NCBI RefSeq assembly: GCF_954871325.1
Contig: NC_088777.1
Coordinates: 53,854,703-53,918,702, forward strand
Direction of reading: 5' to 3'
DNA from: Gordionus sp. m RMFG-2023
Lineage: Eukaryota > Nematomorpha > Gordioida > Chordodea > Parachordodidae
Length of the DNA: 64,000 nucleotides
The notes beneath the pieces are model-generated. The model saw only the letters and a program-made list of their open reading frames with translations. It was not told where the DNA came from and did not search any database. Made by a program: the position numbers and the translations under genes. Of the stretch, positions 37,748-50,622 are shown piece by piece (the stretch's first letter is position 1; each line of letters starts with the position of its first letter).

Positions 37748-40700
37748 TCCATGGTGACGGGAGGCTTCAATCACTAAACCACCCCTTGACTACACCGTTT
37801 AAACTTTAGCTATCTACGCTTAACCTAGCGCAATATTTTACCAATCCACCCTGACCCGCTCGAGAAAAACCCCCGGTTAGGCTAGGGTTAGGGTTAAACT
37901 CTTTCATATTAATAAAAAATAATCGATATATTATTTTGAAAAACCTTAATCCAAATATATTTTTCAAAAAGAAAAGAAAGTGAATATAGGCTCGCACCTG
38001 AATAAATGGCTGTCAATATGCAAATAAAAATTCATTTCATGTTATTTTTCATTTAGAATATAAAATTGTACGATAAATTTTTATTTATTACCCTAAGCCT
38101 TATGATAACTTCAAATCTGTCTTTAATTTTAAAAGATGAAATGAACAAGTATAACCTTGCTTGCCACCTGGGCAAAGAATGAGTTAATTTTATGTAAAAA
38201 AAATTGATAACGGTAAGTATACCAAATTTAATATTTTCATTTTAAAAGATTTTATCACGAGGGATGTAAGGTCAGGATGTAGCCCGTCAGTTAAGCTCGT
38301 GTGATTTCATTGGCTATTCTTTGTATCAGTTAGAGAAACCTGTTACTGGCAAAGTCTCAGTTTTGAATGGAATTATGATTTTTCCCGTTTTTTTATATAT
38401 GAACGTAAGCGCGATAACACTAAAATTCGTAAAAAAAATAATATAAAATTACAGTTGGTCATGATATCAGAGTATTTCACCTATTTTATTTTTTATACCC
38501 GATGAAACAATGTCTCGATTTGTATTGGGAAGAGTAAGAAGATTACATAAGTATACCCTTTTTTTTTCTTTAGAAATTGATTGCAGCCTTAAAATCTTCT
38601 TTTAGCCTTATTAAAATTTCCTATAATTATGGTTTGGTCGAGACTTTTTATCAGAGTGTCTAACCAAACCGAGCCCTCGGAAACGTAATGAATGGTTATT
38701 ACCTTTCTAAGCGGTAACCATAATAATCGGGCCATTATATAAATATAATTTCGAAAGGAGAGAACCAAAACTTTACAAGTCCAGTCAAACAGATTTACAT
38801 AACAGTTATCTTTTTTTTCCATAAATTTGTTACTTTCGAAAAATGTAATCAGTCATTGTAATTAAGTTATTTGTTAAAAGGTAACGATTATCTTTATATC
38901 GGGAATAGACAAAGGGGGTATGAGTTGACCTTGCCCCCCTCCCCCCACGGAAAATATGAATAAAAATTTTCATTTTCACAACTTTACTAGCAATCTCTCA
39001 ACCCCTGTCCTTGAGGACAAAAATCAGTTATTTATAATTCGTTTACAATTTCACAGTGATTGATCTAACTAATTTTGATATCAAATTTTCCAAAAATGTC
39101 CGAATCTTATTTGACTGGTTTTTTTTATGCCACCACTACTAAATTATATAAAAGTGTCAAGGCTACACCCAGAGATATCCATATTTTAAAATACTATAAA
39201 ATGTTTAATTTTTATATAAATGATAGTAATTATATATATATATATATATATAAATGCGGCTATTTCTTTAAAATTTAAATTTAATTTATTCAACTCGTTT
39301 CTTCTAAAAAATGTTAATTAACAAAGTTAATTTTTTTTAACTAAACACTTTTTAAGGATGCAATTTGTACTAGTTAATTAATTTGTTATCTATTATCTAA
39401 TGAACGAACGAATGAAAGAACGAACGGAAAGGAACATTCACATACCGGAAATAAGGCATTTAAAATTTTAAATCAAAGCCAGGAATGGAACTGAACCATG
39501 GAATGCAAAAAAAATATAAAGTGAGAAATATTAATAAATTAGAAAACAAATTTACAATTATAATAGCCGTGAATAAATATTATTTTGTCGAGATTAATGA
39601 GGCAGAAAGAGGTTCTTTTGACATTGAGTATTATTTCTGGGATGAAAAAGATTTTTTCAATAAGCGTACTGGTAGAAGATATGCAATGTACTTCCCTAGC
39701 TAAATTAGCAAGTCTATAATATTCTAGTCGTTTTTTACAAAATGTAGGTGTTTTTTTTGTTGAGTATGTTGGCAGAGTAAAATATGGCATTTCTGCTCTA
39801 TATTTCTATTGCTATAATAATCGTTGATTATAAAGGAATGTTACGAGCTATTGAGCACATATGAATTGAATTGGATGTTTGCACCTTAACTGTATATACA
39901 TTTCTTTCTTGCTTTATAAGTTTTAAATGCAAAATTAAAACATTGCAACATGTATTAGATCTCCAATTTAAATATTCTAAGACAATATTAAGATTTTAAA
40001 ATCTTGGATCAAGTAGTGTCGTTAATATCTTATGTTCAAAATATTTTAAATAAATAAAATTATTGTCAATCCTTTTTTGCACATTTTATTTTAGACATAC
40101 AAATATCTAAGTCATCAGATTACATTATTTGTATATTTTTTCACTGTGAAATAATAAACCAAAATTAATTTTTGATCTCTTTTGGGGTGATCTCTGAATC
40201 GATTTAGTAACGCTAGTTTCATCCCATTCGTTATTGAAAATGTTTTATAAATTATTAGATAGAGTAATTTATATAGGGGGTTTGAAATGGTGAAATAGAG
40301 ATAAGAATAATAATATGCATTATATTTATGTACTACTCAAAATCTAAAATATGATTATATACCAAAACAATTCTTATTTAGTAATCAATAAAAAAATAAT
40401 AATTGAATATATAAATATGATTGAATAAGATTTTAAAATTACGCCACCACCCCACATAAAGGCCAGAGGCCTCCCCTTTTCTTAAAATATTTAGGGGGGG
40501 GGGCTAAAAATAAAAAATAAATCAGCTGTAAAGGGGAATTTTGTTAATACAATTTTAAAAATCTTTCAAAACATGGGGGCATTTAGTTATTTTCATTATT
40601 ATCCTTTTTATAATACCTCATCCCATTTATTGAGAGATCCACACATAGATTCAGTCGGAAACAAAGTTGTTTCATTTTCTTTTACCCATAATGAATGTAA

Positions 40701-41849
40701 AGGTTTTCTGGCCACTTATCTTTTACTAAATGTCTCATATCAGACAAGTTATCTATAAAAATAAATAAAACTATATTTAATGTAGTATTTTTTATTAGTA
40801 GATATCGGTATTTTCAAAGTTTCAAAGTATAAACGTTTAACTTAGCAGTTCTTATTATTTAAAAACGCAAAGTCTTTATTTTTTTTTTACCTTTTTTTTT
40901 TATTAATTTCACAACAAGGATTAATATCTCGTCTTTATTTTTTGTTTTCAAGAAAGAAGGATTTTAAAAAAAAAATATAATTATAATAATCTCGATTTCC
41001 ACTTTTTTTTTCAGTTTATATATGATTATTTTTTTACTTTATAAATATTAAATTATTTTTTACATAATAAATATTAAAAATATTTATATAGTAATGTTCA
41101 TGATGACTGCGCGAAACTTTTAAAAAAAAATTATTAAAAATTAAATTCCAAACAAAAAAAAATATTTCATGACTCACACAAAAATTTTTATCTAATATTA
41201 ATAAATAAAACTATTTATAACAGGTATAAGCATCCATTTATTTCGCATATTGTCAATTAAGGCAGTATCAATTAGATTTTCGTTGATTACGAGTGTCTTT
41301 GTTTTCTCTCGGTTTTATTAAATCTAATTTATTTTCTTATGGGTTATTTATATATATTCCACCTTAGAAATATTAAATAAACATTCATTTCAGGGGCATC
41401 GCTGGCCTTTACAATCTGAGGGGGTTCAACTAAAAGAAAAATTATGGGGGCTTTGCCCCCCATAACCCCCATTTTGCAGGCCTTCAGCCGGGTTTTACAT
41501 TAATATTTTTTACTATTTTAAAATTTGCTAAATTATTCTAAATTCCATATTTTGTCATTTATTATATTTTGTATACAAAATAATCTAGCATATTAATGAA
41601 TTATAAACAATACAAGACATTTCTAAAAATAATATTTTTTAATACAAAATCTATATATTACAGTATAAAATATTTTCGATTGCTGATAATAAAAAAATTT
41701 TGCGTATAATTGCCAGTGATAAAAAAGTTTAATTAATTCATACATATGCCTCAATTGATAATGGAAAAACCACATAAGGCTATACAATTCTTAGCAAGTA
41801 TATTGACATAAGGTCATGAAACTAATATAACACTCTATTACCATTTTAG

Positions 41850-42370
41850 ACAATGTTTTATAGAATAGACTAATAAGGAAAAATTAATAGACCTAAACCG
41901 AATCAACAATTCTTGAAGAAGAGAGTATAAACGACCAATCCAAATCATAAAATTATATGGTGGTTAGAGCTTCCTCCTAGATGACATGATGGAAGCTAGA
42001 AATGTAATCAAGAAAATTATTGTGAGATATTAAATTTTTTAAAGTTTATCTTCCATTTTTAATGATATATAAACGACTACACAATTGACCATTTTGTTTG
42101 TCTAAAATATGCAATCATATGCTCTCGGCATCTATAATAATAATCTTAAATTACATAGCAACACAAATAATATGCTGGTTAATTTGCAATCATAGTTATG
42201 ACACTCACGATGAAAATTTATATCAGAATTTATTATGTTGGATAAATTGATAAAATAAAAATACTAAAAATCTTTGGAAGAAATAATTATGCAAATATAT
42301 TGAAGCCTTGAGTTATTTACACGGCAAGGGTGCCATATTAGAAATGAAATATTTTCTAACTATAAAAGTA
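41850..42370 (+). repeat. Dispersed repeat B, copy 2
   Basis: Inverted partner of 26385-26905. Confidence 0.75.
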
Positions 42371-43124
42371 TTATTATTTTACTAGAGGTTTATACATAAA
42401 TGCATTTTAAGTAAATTTATTGAAATTGTTTAATATGAAATTAAGTTAAATAAATAAAGTTGATTGGTGCACAAATAAACAAAAATTTACAGTAAATACA
42501 AAATTTTACAAAATTTAATAAAAATCATACGTTGTATAATGTTAATAAACATATCAACATTAGGAATTTTATAACGGATATTAGTTAGACTATATTTTGC
42601 ATCAAAAAAGACTTTATAGTGATTAACGATTGTAACACTTTCTATTGCATTGGACATCGGTAATTCTAAACTGTGACTTAAGCAATACTATGATCTAATC
42701 GTTCGATATAGGTTGGATATCTATATTTAGAACCAATTAAAATAGGGTAGGGATTTGAATTAAAAATGTACAATTTTTTAATGTACTACTATTTTGTTTA
42801 TAAAATATTTTATAAGATTTATTTAATATATTAATTATATGATAAAATATAATTTAAAAAAATTTCAAATTTTTTAATAGTGAATGCTGTGCCATTCAAA
42901 CGATGCAGGTACTGCGTGCCTCTCCCCCACCCCCAACTACATATTAACAATATAATGAGTGCTTAAAAATTTCCTGCTAGAAAGATAAGAGAATATCTTG
43001 TATATTGGATAATTTTTACCCTCATGTCGGTTGTTTTACATATGTCATATGGTTCCTGAGATGGCAATCAAAATATATTAAGCACTATTTAAACTTGGAA
43101 ATTTTTTGTAAGAGACAATAATCA

Positions 43125-46100
43125 ATGTCTATATCTACTGAAGATTTATCAATTGCTAATACATACGTACAGAATTTTATAAATATAACGGACTCTCTAT
43201 CCAATGATATTCAAAAGAACATTAGTGAAATATTTGAATATGATTCCAAGTTTAATGGTTTAAATAAATTATAAATTTAATAATTTACATATTACTATTT
43301 GCTATTAGATTTAATAGAGAATATTAAAGAAGAAAAAGAAAAGAATGAAAATGATGAATTAGTTGTTACTAAAAAAAGTTATGATAAGCTTGAAAAGCTA
43401 TTTGACAAATTGCAAGATATTGGTGATGAAAAATTGAAACTCTCTTCTAGTATATTTGAAATTATTGACGCAAATGTAAAACTTTTAAATAACGACAGAA
43501 AAGCTATAGGTATTTATTACATTACTATAATTTTATACTTAATATTATTTAGAAATGAATGAATCACTCAAGAACATATTTTTCAATTTGCCAACTGACC
43601 AAATAAAACTGCCTCAAATTATAAATCAACCCACCAAATCTCATATATTATATAAAAAAATGAACTCATCACCTTATAATCCTTATTACACTAATACTTT
43701 TTCATCAGCTAACAATACCCCTATGTATAGCATTTGTAGCCCTATGACAGATTTAGATGATATTAATTCACATAAAAGCATCAGCAATTCCCCCTATTAT
43801 TCTCCTACTCAAAATATAATTGCCAACAATTCCATACAAAACTTACCATACTATTATTATGGACATCTGAATAACAAATTTTATAATGATCCAGAATATT
43901 TTTCTGCTAAAAACTTATCATACAAGCATTCAAATTTACATTTTCTTGATAGTAGCCTGAATAATTCTCATATTGATGAAAAAAATAAAATTAAGATTGA
44001 TGAATTAACTACCAATGGTAGATCTAAGAGACATAGGAGAATTAAAGGGGTCAGCTCTAGCCGAAGTCAAATAGATTCTCATTACATTTATGGGGATAGT
44101 CAAAGATTTCAATTGCTCACAAACCAAAACTTTAAGGATCTTAATAGTTATAAAGATTATGAATATTCAGATAATGAAGATCAAAATGAGCTACCAAATA
44201 TTAAATCCAAGAATATTGGCCTTAGTTACGAAAATGACATTGATGATCCTTCAAAAAATTCCTCCTTTTACACTAAAAAATATAAAAAGCATCAATCAAA
44301 CCAAGAAGATAACATGAATCGAATAGATGCAATAAAAGCAAAGAGAAAGAAAAAGAAGGTAAATCTTTTGAGAATAAATATTTTAATAAATTAATTTGAA
44401 AAAAACATTATTTTCAACTAATCCTAGGTGAAATTTTGTATACAACATGTAACTAAAGTAGTCAAAATTTATCTTAACGCTTATATTTTTGAAGATATAA
44501 AGGAGGTGAATATTTTAATATTTGTCATTCAATTAAATATTTTCTAAAAACTACTGATTACAGTAATCTTTCTAATATCAAATTAATGTGCATTTTTTTT
44601 GTTGCTGTTCATATAACCTCCTTCTAAGATTCAAAATCCTTGTAATGAGTTTCTCTGATATTATACAAAAAATAATTTTGTGATTTGTTTTAGGGCATGA
44701 CTAAAATACGTGTCCCCGGTCAAACGGGTTTAATTTATATAATATTAATAAAAAATCTTATTTAGCTTTATAAGATGAGTTAAAAAATTATTTTTTTACA
44801 TGAAAAAACTACGCGTTCCCAGTCAAGATACAATTTTTTTTAAAAAATAAAAGCAGATTCATATTTAGCTCATTATTATGAATATAGAAAATGTTTTTTA
44901 TGATTTAAAAAAAAATGATAACTTAGTAAAATTTTTAAAAAATTATTTTTTTAAATAAAGCTACGCGTCCCTATACGTCCCTGGTCAAGATACATTTTTT
45001 TAAAATAAATAAAAGCAGATTCATATTTATCTCATTAAATGGATACAGAAAATGTTTTTTTTTTGATTTAAAAAAAAAAGTAGTTAACTTAGTAAAATTT
45101 AAAAAAAAACACTTTTTTTTTCATTTTTTTGACTAAAATACACGTCCCCAGTCAAGATAGATTATTTTTATAAAAATGAATATAGAATCATGTATAGTTT
45201 ATCAAGGAGATTCAGAAAATGGTATTAACGCGTTCCTACGCTTTAGGGACGCGTAGTTTAGTCAAAAAAAAATTATTAATACCATTTTCGGAATCTCCTT
45301 GAAAAACTATACCCGATTCTATATTCATTTTTATAAAAATAATCTATCTTGACCGGGGACGCGTATTTTAGTCAAAAAAATGAAGAAAAAAGTGTTTTTT
45401 TCAAAATTTTACTAAGTTACCACTTTTTTTTAAATCAAAAAAAAACATTTTCTATATTCATAAATATGAATCTACTTTTATTTAAAAAAAAATTGTATCT
45501 TGAACGGGGACGCGTAGAAACGTATAGTTTTTTCATGTAAAAAAATAATTTTTTAAATCATTTAGTTGTTCCCTTCCCATCCCTTATTGATCATATGATG
45601 TTATCATTATATCAAGATTTTAAATCTCTCACATTTATATAAATGTGGAATCTGTATATAAATTTCATAAAATATAATAAATTTATACGAATATCTTACT
45701 ATAATATCAAATATGATACACATTAAACACTAAATATATATATAGACAATGACATTTTAATAAAGAAAAATTGATTAAATTTATTGATATATATATATGT
45801 CGTATGGAGATTCGGAATCTCTTGATCTTTAAATCCTTTACCGAGGGCGATTTAAAAAATTTTAAAAATCCGATTTAATCGGAAATGTATTCTAGCATGT
45901 GTAGAGTATTTACCCTATGAATTTCAGCCAATTTCGCCATGAAATTTAGAACTACTTCTAATTTATATTAATTTTTATAGGGATTTTTCATATAAATTAA
46001 AAAAAAAATACTAAAATGTCTGTGGCTGAAATTGGCTCAAATTTATAGGGTAAATAAAATGCTCTACACATGCTTGAAAACATTTCAGATTAAATCAGAT

Positions 46101-47568
46101 TTTAAAATTTTTTGAATCGCCCTTAGTAAAGGATTTAAGATCAAGAGATTCCGAATTCCCCATCCGACATATATTATTTAACCTGCTTTACCTCAGGTTT
46201 GAAGAGGATATATGAGACTAGGATGCTAAAATTTGGACAAAGCTTTTATTACGTGTATCTTAGTTTGTATACAAAATTTTATCTAAATCCCAAATGGTCA
46301 ATTGAATCTTGATCAATTTGACATGGAATGGATCTACAAAAATAGTTGCTTACATTGCGCATTACAACTTAGGAATTTATTTAAAAAAAAAAACTCAATC
46401 AAATTTTTTTCTAAACCTATACTATACTATATTATATATATATATATAATTTTTATCATAGAGAAAGGAATTATTGGAGGAAAAATCCCTAACCTTCAAT
46501 GGCAAAAGCCCAAATATATATGCCCAGAGCTATGGCAAACCTTACAACACTTCTTATTCCACCAAGCATCCAATCGAAAGAGACCCAACTACGGAAAACA
46601 ATATGGAAGTTAATAAGGATTTCCAGGATAATATCAGAAGCGTCGCTTTATCGAATTCGAAACTTAGCAATTCCCTTCCAGCCTCGTACTCAAGGAACAA
46701 GAAATCGCCTCGTCCTATTTACACCAATTCGTCCACATCTACTATCCCACTTTTAAACACCAGTTCTAGCAAATTAAACACTTCTATTAGCAGCGAATAT
46801 AAAAATAGCACTAAAAATTGTGGTAGCACACCAAATTCTACGAACATGAAGAACAAATTTGACGCGCTCAAGAAAAGGCTCTACTTGCTCAATAATTCAA
46901 AGACCCTTTCCTCTCCTCGTAACAATAATAACAAGCCCGCCAGTGACCGGACCCGTTACGCCAAACGGTTTTCCAAGAGAGCCGAGCACGAGAGTGCGCC
47001 ACAACCTCTCTCCGAAAATAATTTGGCGCCAGATTTAGAGATCGCCGCTGTTCATTCCGAACATAGCGAGCACGATGACGATTTAGATTCCTCTTCCGGC
47101 TCTAGATCACTCGCGTCGGATGAAAATTCTAAGCGCAAGAAAAAACGCGCCAAAAGACGTTTTTGCGCTAAAAAGTCTCGAGAGGAGTTGAACGTTGCCT
47201 TACGTAGGAACAATCGGGAAAGCGAAGAGGATGCAGATTGCAAAGAAGAAATCACCGAAAGAAGACAAGAAAATTCGGTCAGAGAGAAGAACGCGAAAGA
47301 AGAGAACGAAGAAGATGAGGAGAATGAGGAAGACGATGACAACGAAGAAGAAACTTATTTTTTAGGCAAGCCCGTCGATCCCGACGAGCCCATATATTGT
47401 TTATGCCAAAGGGTCAGCTACGGAGAAATGATTGGTTGCGACAACCCAGCTTGTGTCATTGAATGGTTTCACTTCGAATGCGTTTCCCTTACACACAAAC
47501 CTAAGGGGAAATGGTTCTGCCCCAGGTGTAGGAAAGATGGCGTTGGTAAAATATCAAAATTTACTTGA
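43125..47568 (+). CDS. ING: ING-family histone reader (inhibitor of growth), four exons, 748 residues
   Basis: Exons 43125-43257, 43309-43509, 43553-44358 and 46462-47568; introns 51, 43 and 2103 bp, all GT..AG and in phase (2247 nt). N-terminal ING domain about 1-112, with [14 protein letters not shown] and the hallmark [20 protein letters not shown]. Exon 3 (about 111-380) is Asn/Ser/Tyr-rich and disordered, ending in a basic run ([10 protein letters not shown]). Exon 4 is basic then strongly acidic (Glu/Asp runs before 690), and ends in a PHD finger at about 690-738: [41 protein letters not shown]. All Cys4-His-Cys3 ligands and the aromatic-cage Tyr and Trp are present, so binding to H3K4me3 is expected. 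ING proteins target HAT and HDAC complexes in the nucleus. Usual family length is 240-420, so this one is roughly doubled by low-complexity inserts. Confidence 0.92.
44781..45556. repeat. Long fold-back repeat in ING intron 3
   Basis: The left end TTTTTTTACATGAAAAAACT mirrors the right end AGTTTTTTCATGTAAAAAAA; the inner arms pair ATAGATTATTTTTATAAAAA with its complement, centre about 45245. ACGCGTCCCCGGTCAAGATA-like blocks recur at each arm step, so the arms are themselves built of 165-bp-scale tandem units; the left arm has one extra unit. No coding. Confidence 0.9.
45799..46168. mobile_element. Hairpin MITE in ING intron 3
   Basis: Ends GTCGTATGGAGATTCGGAATC and GATTCCGAATTCCCCATCCGAC are imperfect complements. 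The arms of about 145 bp include TCTTGATCTTTAAATCCTTTA and CCCTATGAATTTCAGCCAATT with matching complements. Flanks are TA-rich, so TA targeting is likely but cannot be fixed to the base. Confidence 0.85.
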
Positions 47569-47639
47569 GTCCTCGTGGTTAGCGAAAAATCCATATTTGG
47601 ATCTCACAAGTCATGAAATTAATTCATGGTAAACTAATA

Positions 47640-49440
47640 AAAAAAAATTCACAGAGCGAACATATTTTGTTAATTCCCGATTCGATTTTTAAAATTTTTA
47701 AAGAAATATTATTTCTATAATTAAGTCTGTCCAAAGTCAAACATTTTTTCCTTAAAAAATATATATTAATTCATTAATAATTGATGCCTAGTATTTATAT
47801 AAATATTTATATTCTCACAAAAATTAAGTTATTTAAACTTGTTTAATTAGATAAAAAAAAATTGTATTTATTTATGATTAATTATATTTATATCCCCTAT
47901 TCGTTAAATATTTTTTTTTTGCTACATTTTATACTATAAAATATGTGAATGCCTAGCGGCTATTACAAATATTTTTATTTTCAACGGCTTGTATGAAAAA
48001 TTTTGATTTAGCATTTAAAAAAAAATGAGTTTATCGGGACGGGAATATAATATATATCATATCCCATTATTTATTAATTGATCCCTCAGGTTTTACACGA
48101 GGACTATATTAAATATCGAGATGCATATTTCTGATAATATATCTATGGCTTCTGTAGCGCAGTCTTTTGGGCCGGTATTTAGCACCTCAATTAAATATCT
48201 TGACATGGACCTCTAATTCTTATATGATAAATTGTTAATATGATTTTAAAAAATATTATCTTTGATGTGTTTTAAATTGTGTAGTATTTTTTTTTGTTTT
48301 TAAATCGTGATTTGCTTGATTTAAATTGTCATTTTATCTAATGCATTGCAAATTTTTTTTAGTCGTTTCAACGTATCCTGTAAATATACATGCCATACTC
48401 TTAAGAGACTTTTGGAGTTGACTGGTCATTTGGAAACATCTCGTATCATTTATAAGAATTTTGAGGCTATTTATGAAGTACTCATCTAATGAAACTCTTA
48501 ACTCATAGGTTTTCACTTATAAATCAGTGGACCCATCTGATCTTTTATATAAATATTGACCCATTTATGAGGTATTAATAACAATAAATCCACTTAATAA
48601 GTGTCTACATTGTGGATTAATATCATGGATGCTAAAAATTGTGTTGATTCTCAATTAATAAATTAGAAAATAAAAGAAATAATAAATCTTTTGATTTAAT
48701 TAGAATTAAGGCAGAGAAACCTTTAAAAAAATTTATTCTTCCTCAAAAATCATCAAGGGTATGTAAAACGCCTACAAATCTTTAAGATTTTTTAGTCGGT
48801 ACCAATTGATTTTTATTGTGAAAATGAATTTAATTGTAGTTCTTTAAAAAATAATTATTAATTATTTTGAAGATCGTTTTTTAGATATATTTACACATGA
48901 GGACTATAATCTTCTATCATGTTTTAATACAATGTTCCCCCTTAACGTTGATTATTTTATATCAGATAACATTACCCCATTAGAATCATCAAACTTAAAT
49001 ATGGAAACGTTACAGTGTGAAATGAAAATAGCAAAAGGAATATTAGTTGCAGAAGTTAAAGAAACATAATTTTAAAAATATCGTAAATATTATGAATATA
49101 AAAAAAATATCATCTTGCAAAAAATGCTAGCCAGCAGCCATCATCTTGTATCCACGTATTTGGTGGAACCTCATTCTCCATACTAAAGAGACTTCTATCG
49201 CACTACAGTATCTATGTAAGATCAACGTAAACAAAATTTAATAATAATGGCCTATGGAGAAAAAATAATACAGAATTTTTAATTCATTTTTGTAAATTTA
49301 AAATTGTTTACAAATTTTTAATCAAAATAGCAAAATATTCTATTAGCACCCCTAAGAAAGCGGATAATGATAGATACTGCCAAGCAACCAATTTTAATAA
49401 AAATAGCAAGATATTTCTATGAGTGCTTAACTAGTTATTT
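47640..49440. other. Gap between ING and the next element, no gene recognised
   Basis: AT-rich. A tRNA-A-box-like piece at about 48153-48170 (GTAGCGCAGT) has no B box. Confidence 0.4.
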
Positions 49441-49460
49441 TATTTAAACAATATTGGCCC

Positions 49461-49802
49461 CAGAGTTGTACAAAAGATCTTCTTTGAAGATTTTTGAGTG
49501 TGAAGATCGTAAAATTTGAAGATCTTTTATTTTTTAAAAATTTTGTGTAACGATCTTCAAAAATCTTCATGATATTTATTTTTTTACCCCTTTATTAAAA
49601 GCCCAGATGTTTTTCAATTTTCATCAAGGCAGGAGGAGAGGTATAAAACATAAAAGAAATATTATATTAATAAAATTGAAAAACATCTGGGCTTTTAATA
49701 AAGGGGTAAAAAAATGAAGATCTTTGAAGATCGTTACACAAAATTTTTAAAAAATAAAAGATCTTTGAAGATCTTTTTATTTTGAGCAAATGTACAACTC
49801 TG
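49461..49802. mobile_element. hAT-type hairpin MITE
   Basis: 342 bp. Ends CAGAGTTGTACA and TGTACAACTCTG are perfect complements, flanked by a perfect 8-bp target duplication ATTGGCCC (49453-49460 and 49803-49810). The arms are rich in GAAGATCTT, with a long inverted pair AAAAACATCTGGGCTTTTAA around the loop. No coding. Confidence 0.95.
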
Positions 49803-49989
49803 ATTGGCCCTCTAAGAAAAGGGTTAATGGTAAATACTGACAAGTCAACATATTGGAAATTTCTAAATACCAATTAAATATGCTAAATACCGAACAAAGT
49901 TTATTAAAATGTAATAAGAAGACCTTTATTAATTATCATAGGTTGAGCCCGGCCTCCAATATATCATCCACCAAGTTGGATTAAGGAAA

Positions 49990-50075
49990 AAAAACATGAT
50001 ATAGGCTGGGATTCAAACCTAGAACTATCGGACTTGTAAGCAGCGCTCTTGCCGATTAGGCCACAAACGCTTTTT
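49990..50075 (-). repeat. tRNA-derived sequence (SINE head or tRNA relic)
   Basis: On the minus strand: TGGCCTAATCGG (A box), then GGTTTGAATCC (B box) at a tRNA-like distance, and GAGCGCTGCTTACAAGTCC between. The T stem pairs with one mismatch; the anticodon stem does not pair well. Better as a SINE head or relic than a working tRNA. Confidence 0.45.
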
Positions 50076-50224
50076 CCCAAATCACTATTTTTCAAATATA
50101 TATTATAAATAAATTTGGTAGTATATTATATCCAAAAATGAAAAATCAAAAAATAAAAATTCGATTGGTGCAACCTTAAGGCAATATCTATCATTAATCT
50201 AAGAAAGCAGATGCCCCCCTTACA

Positions 50225-50550
50225 ACTAGAAATTCCTGGCGAAAGCCCTGATCTTTAAATACATCAATCGTTAAAGATCATTGCTCAAAAGTTCTTAAAA
50301 ATAAAAGATCCTCAAATTTTCCGATCTTCAAGTTTTATTATCTTCAAATTTTTTAATATCCAAAAATCGTGGTGATCTTAAGAGATCATTTCTCAAATTT
50401 AAAAAAAAATAAAATCTTTAAATTTATGATCTTCAAAATTCTCAATCAAATTTGAAAAAAAAAGAAGATCTTCAAACCTTATGATTTTGAAAGATCCCCA
50501 AATTTTTGAGCAAAAAATAATCAAAATATTGGATATTTTATATAACTCTG
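50225..50550. mobile_element. Diverged relative of the GAAGATCTT hAT-type MITE
   Basis: Many AGATCTTCAAA / GATCTTCAA blocks and the pair TTTGAGCAAAAAATAA / CATTGCTCAAAAG; ends near TATAACTCTGG, comparable to the ACAACTCTG end of 49461-49802. Boundaries approximate. It ends about 70 bp before the shugoshin-like start codon. Confidence 0.6.
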
Positions 50551-50622
50551 GCTATGTTATATGAGATGAAAGTTTAGATTACCTAGTGGACTAAGTTTAA
50601 TTATAACTGCCGCTTTACTTTT

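Larger units (their letters stand above)
36200..43100. other. 6.9-kb gene-poor stretch
   Basis: No gene I can support. Open stretches with moderately coding-like composition occur at 36691-36879 (plus; contains SYIDPMLIITSGPSASSI), 38589-38822 (minus), 39485-39703 (plus) and 40573-40758 (plus); none has a recognised domain or clear splice partners. Homopolymer G/C runs at 36605, 36652, 38936 and 40494. Transposon-edge-like CAGGGGCATCGCTGGCC at 41392. Confidence 0.4.

Noticed and set aside
46302-46756. Two plus-strand ORFs overlapping ING exon 4
   Set aside because: Other-frame shadows of the ING coding exon and its intron edge.
47052-47342. Ser-rich minus-strand ORF
   Set aside because: Complement of the acidic Glu/Asp-rich ING segment.
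48150-48190. tRNA gene
   Set aside because: Only an A-box-like GTAGCGCAGT; no B box follows.
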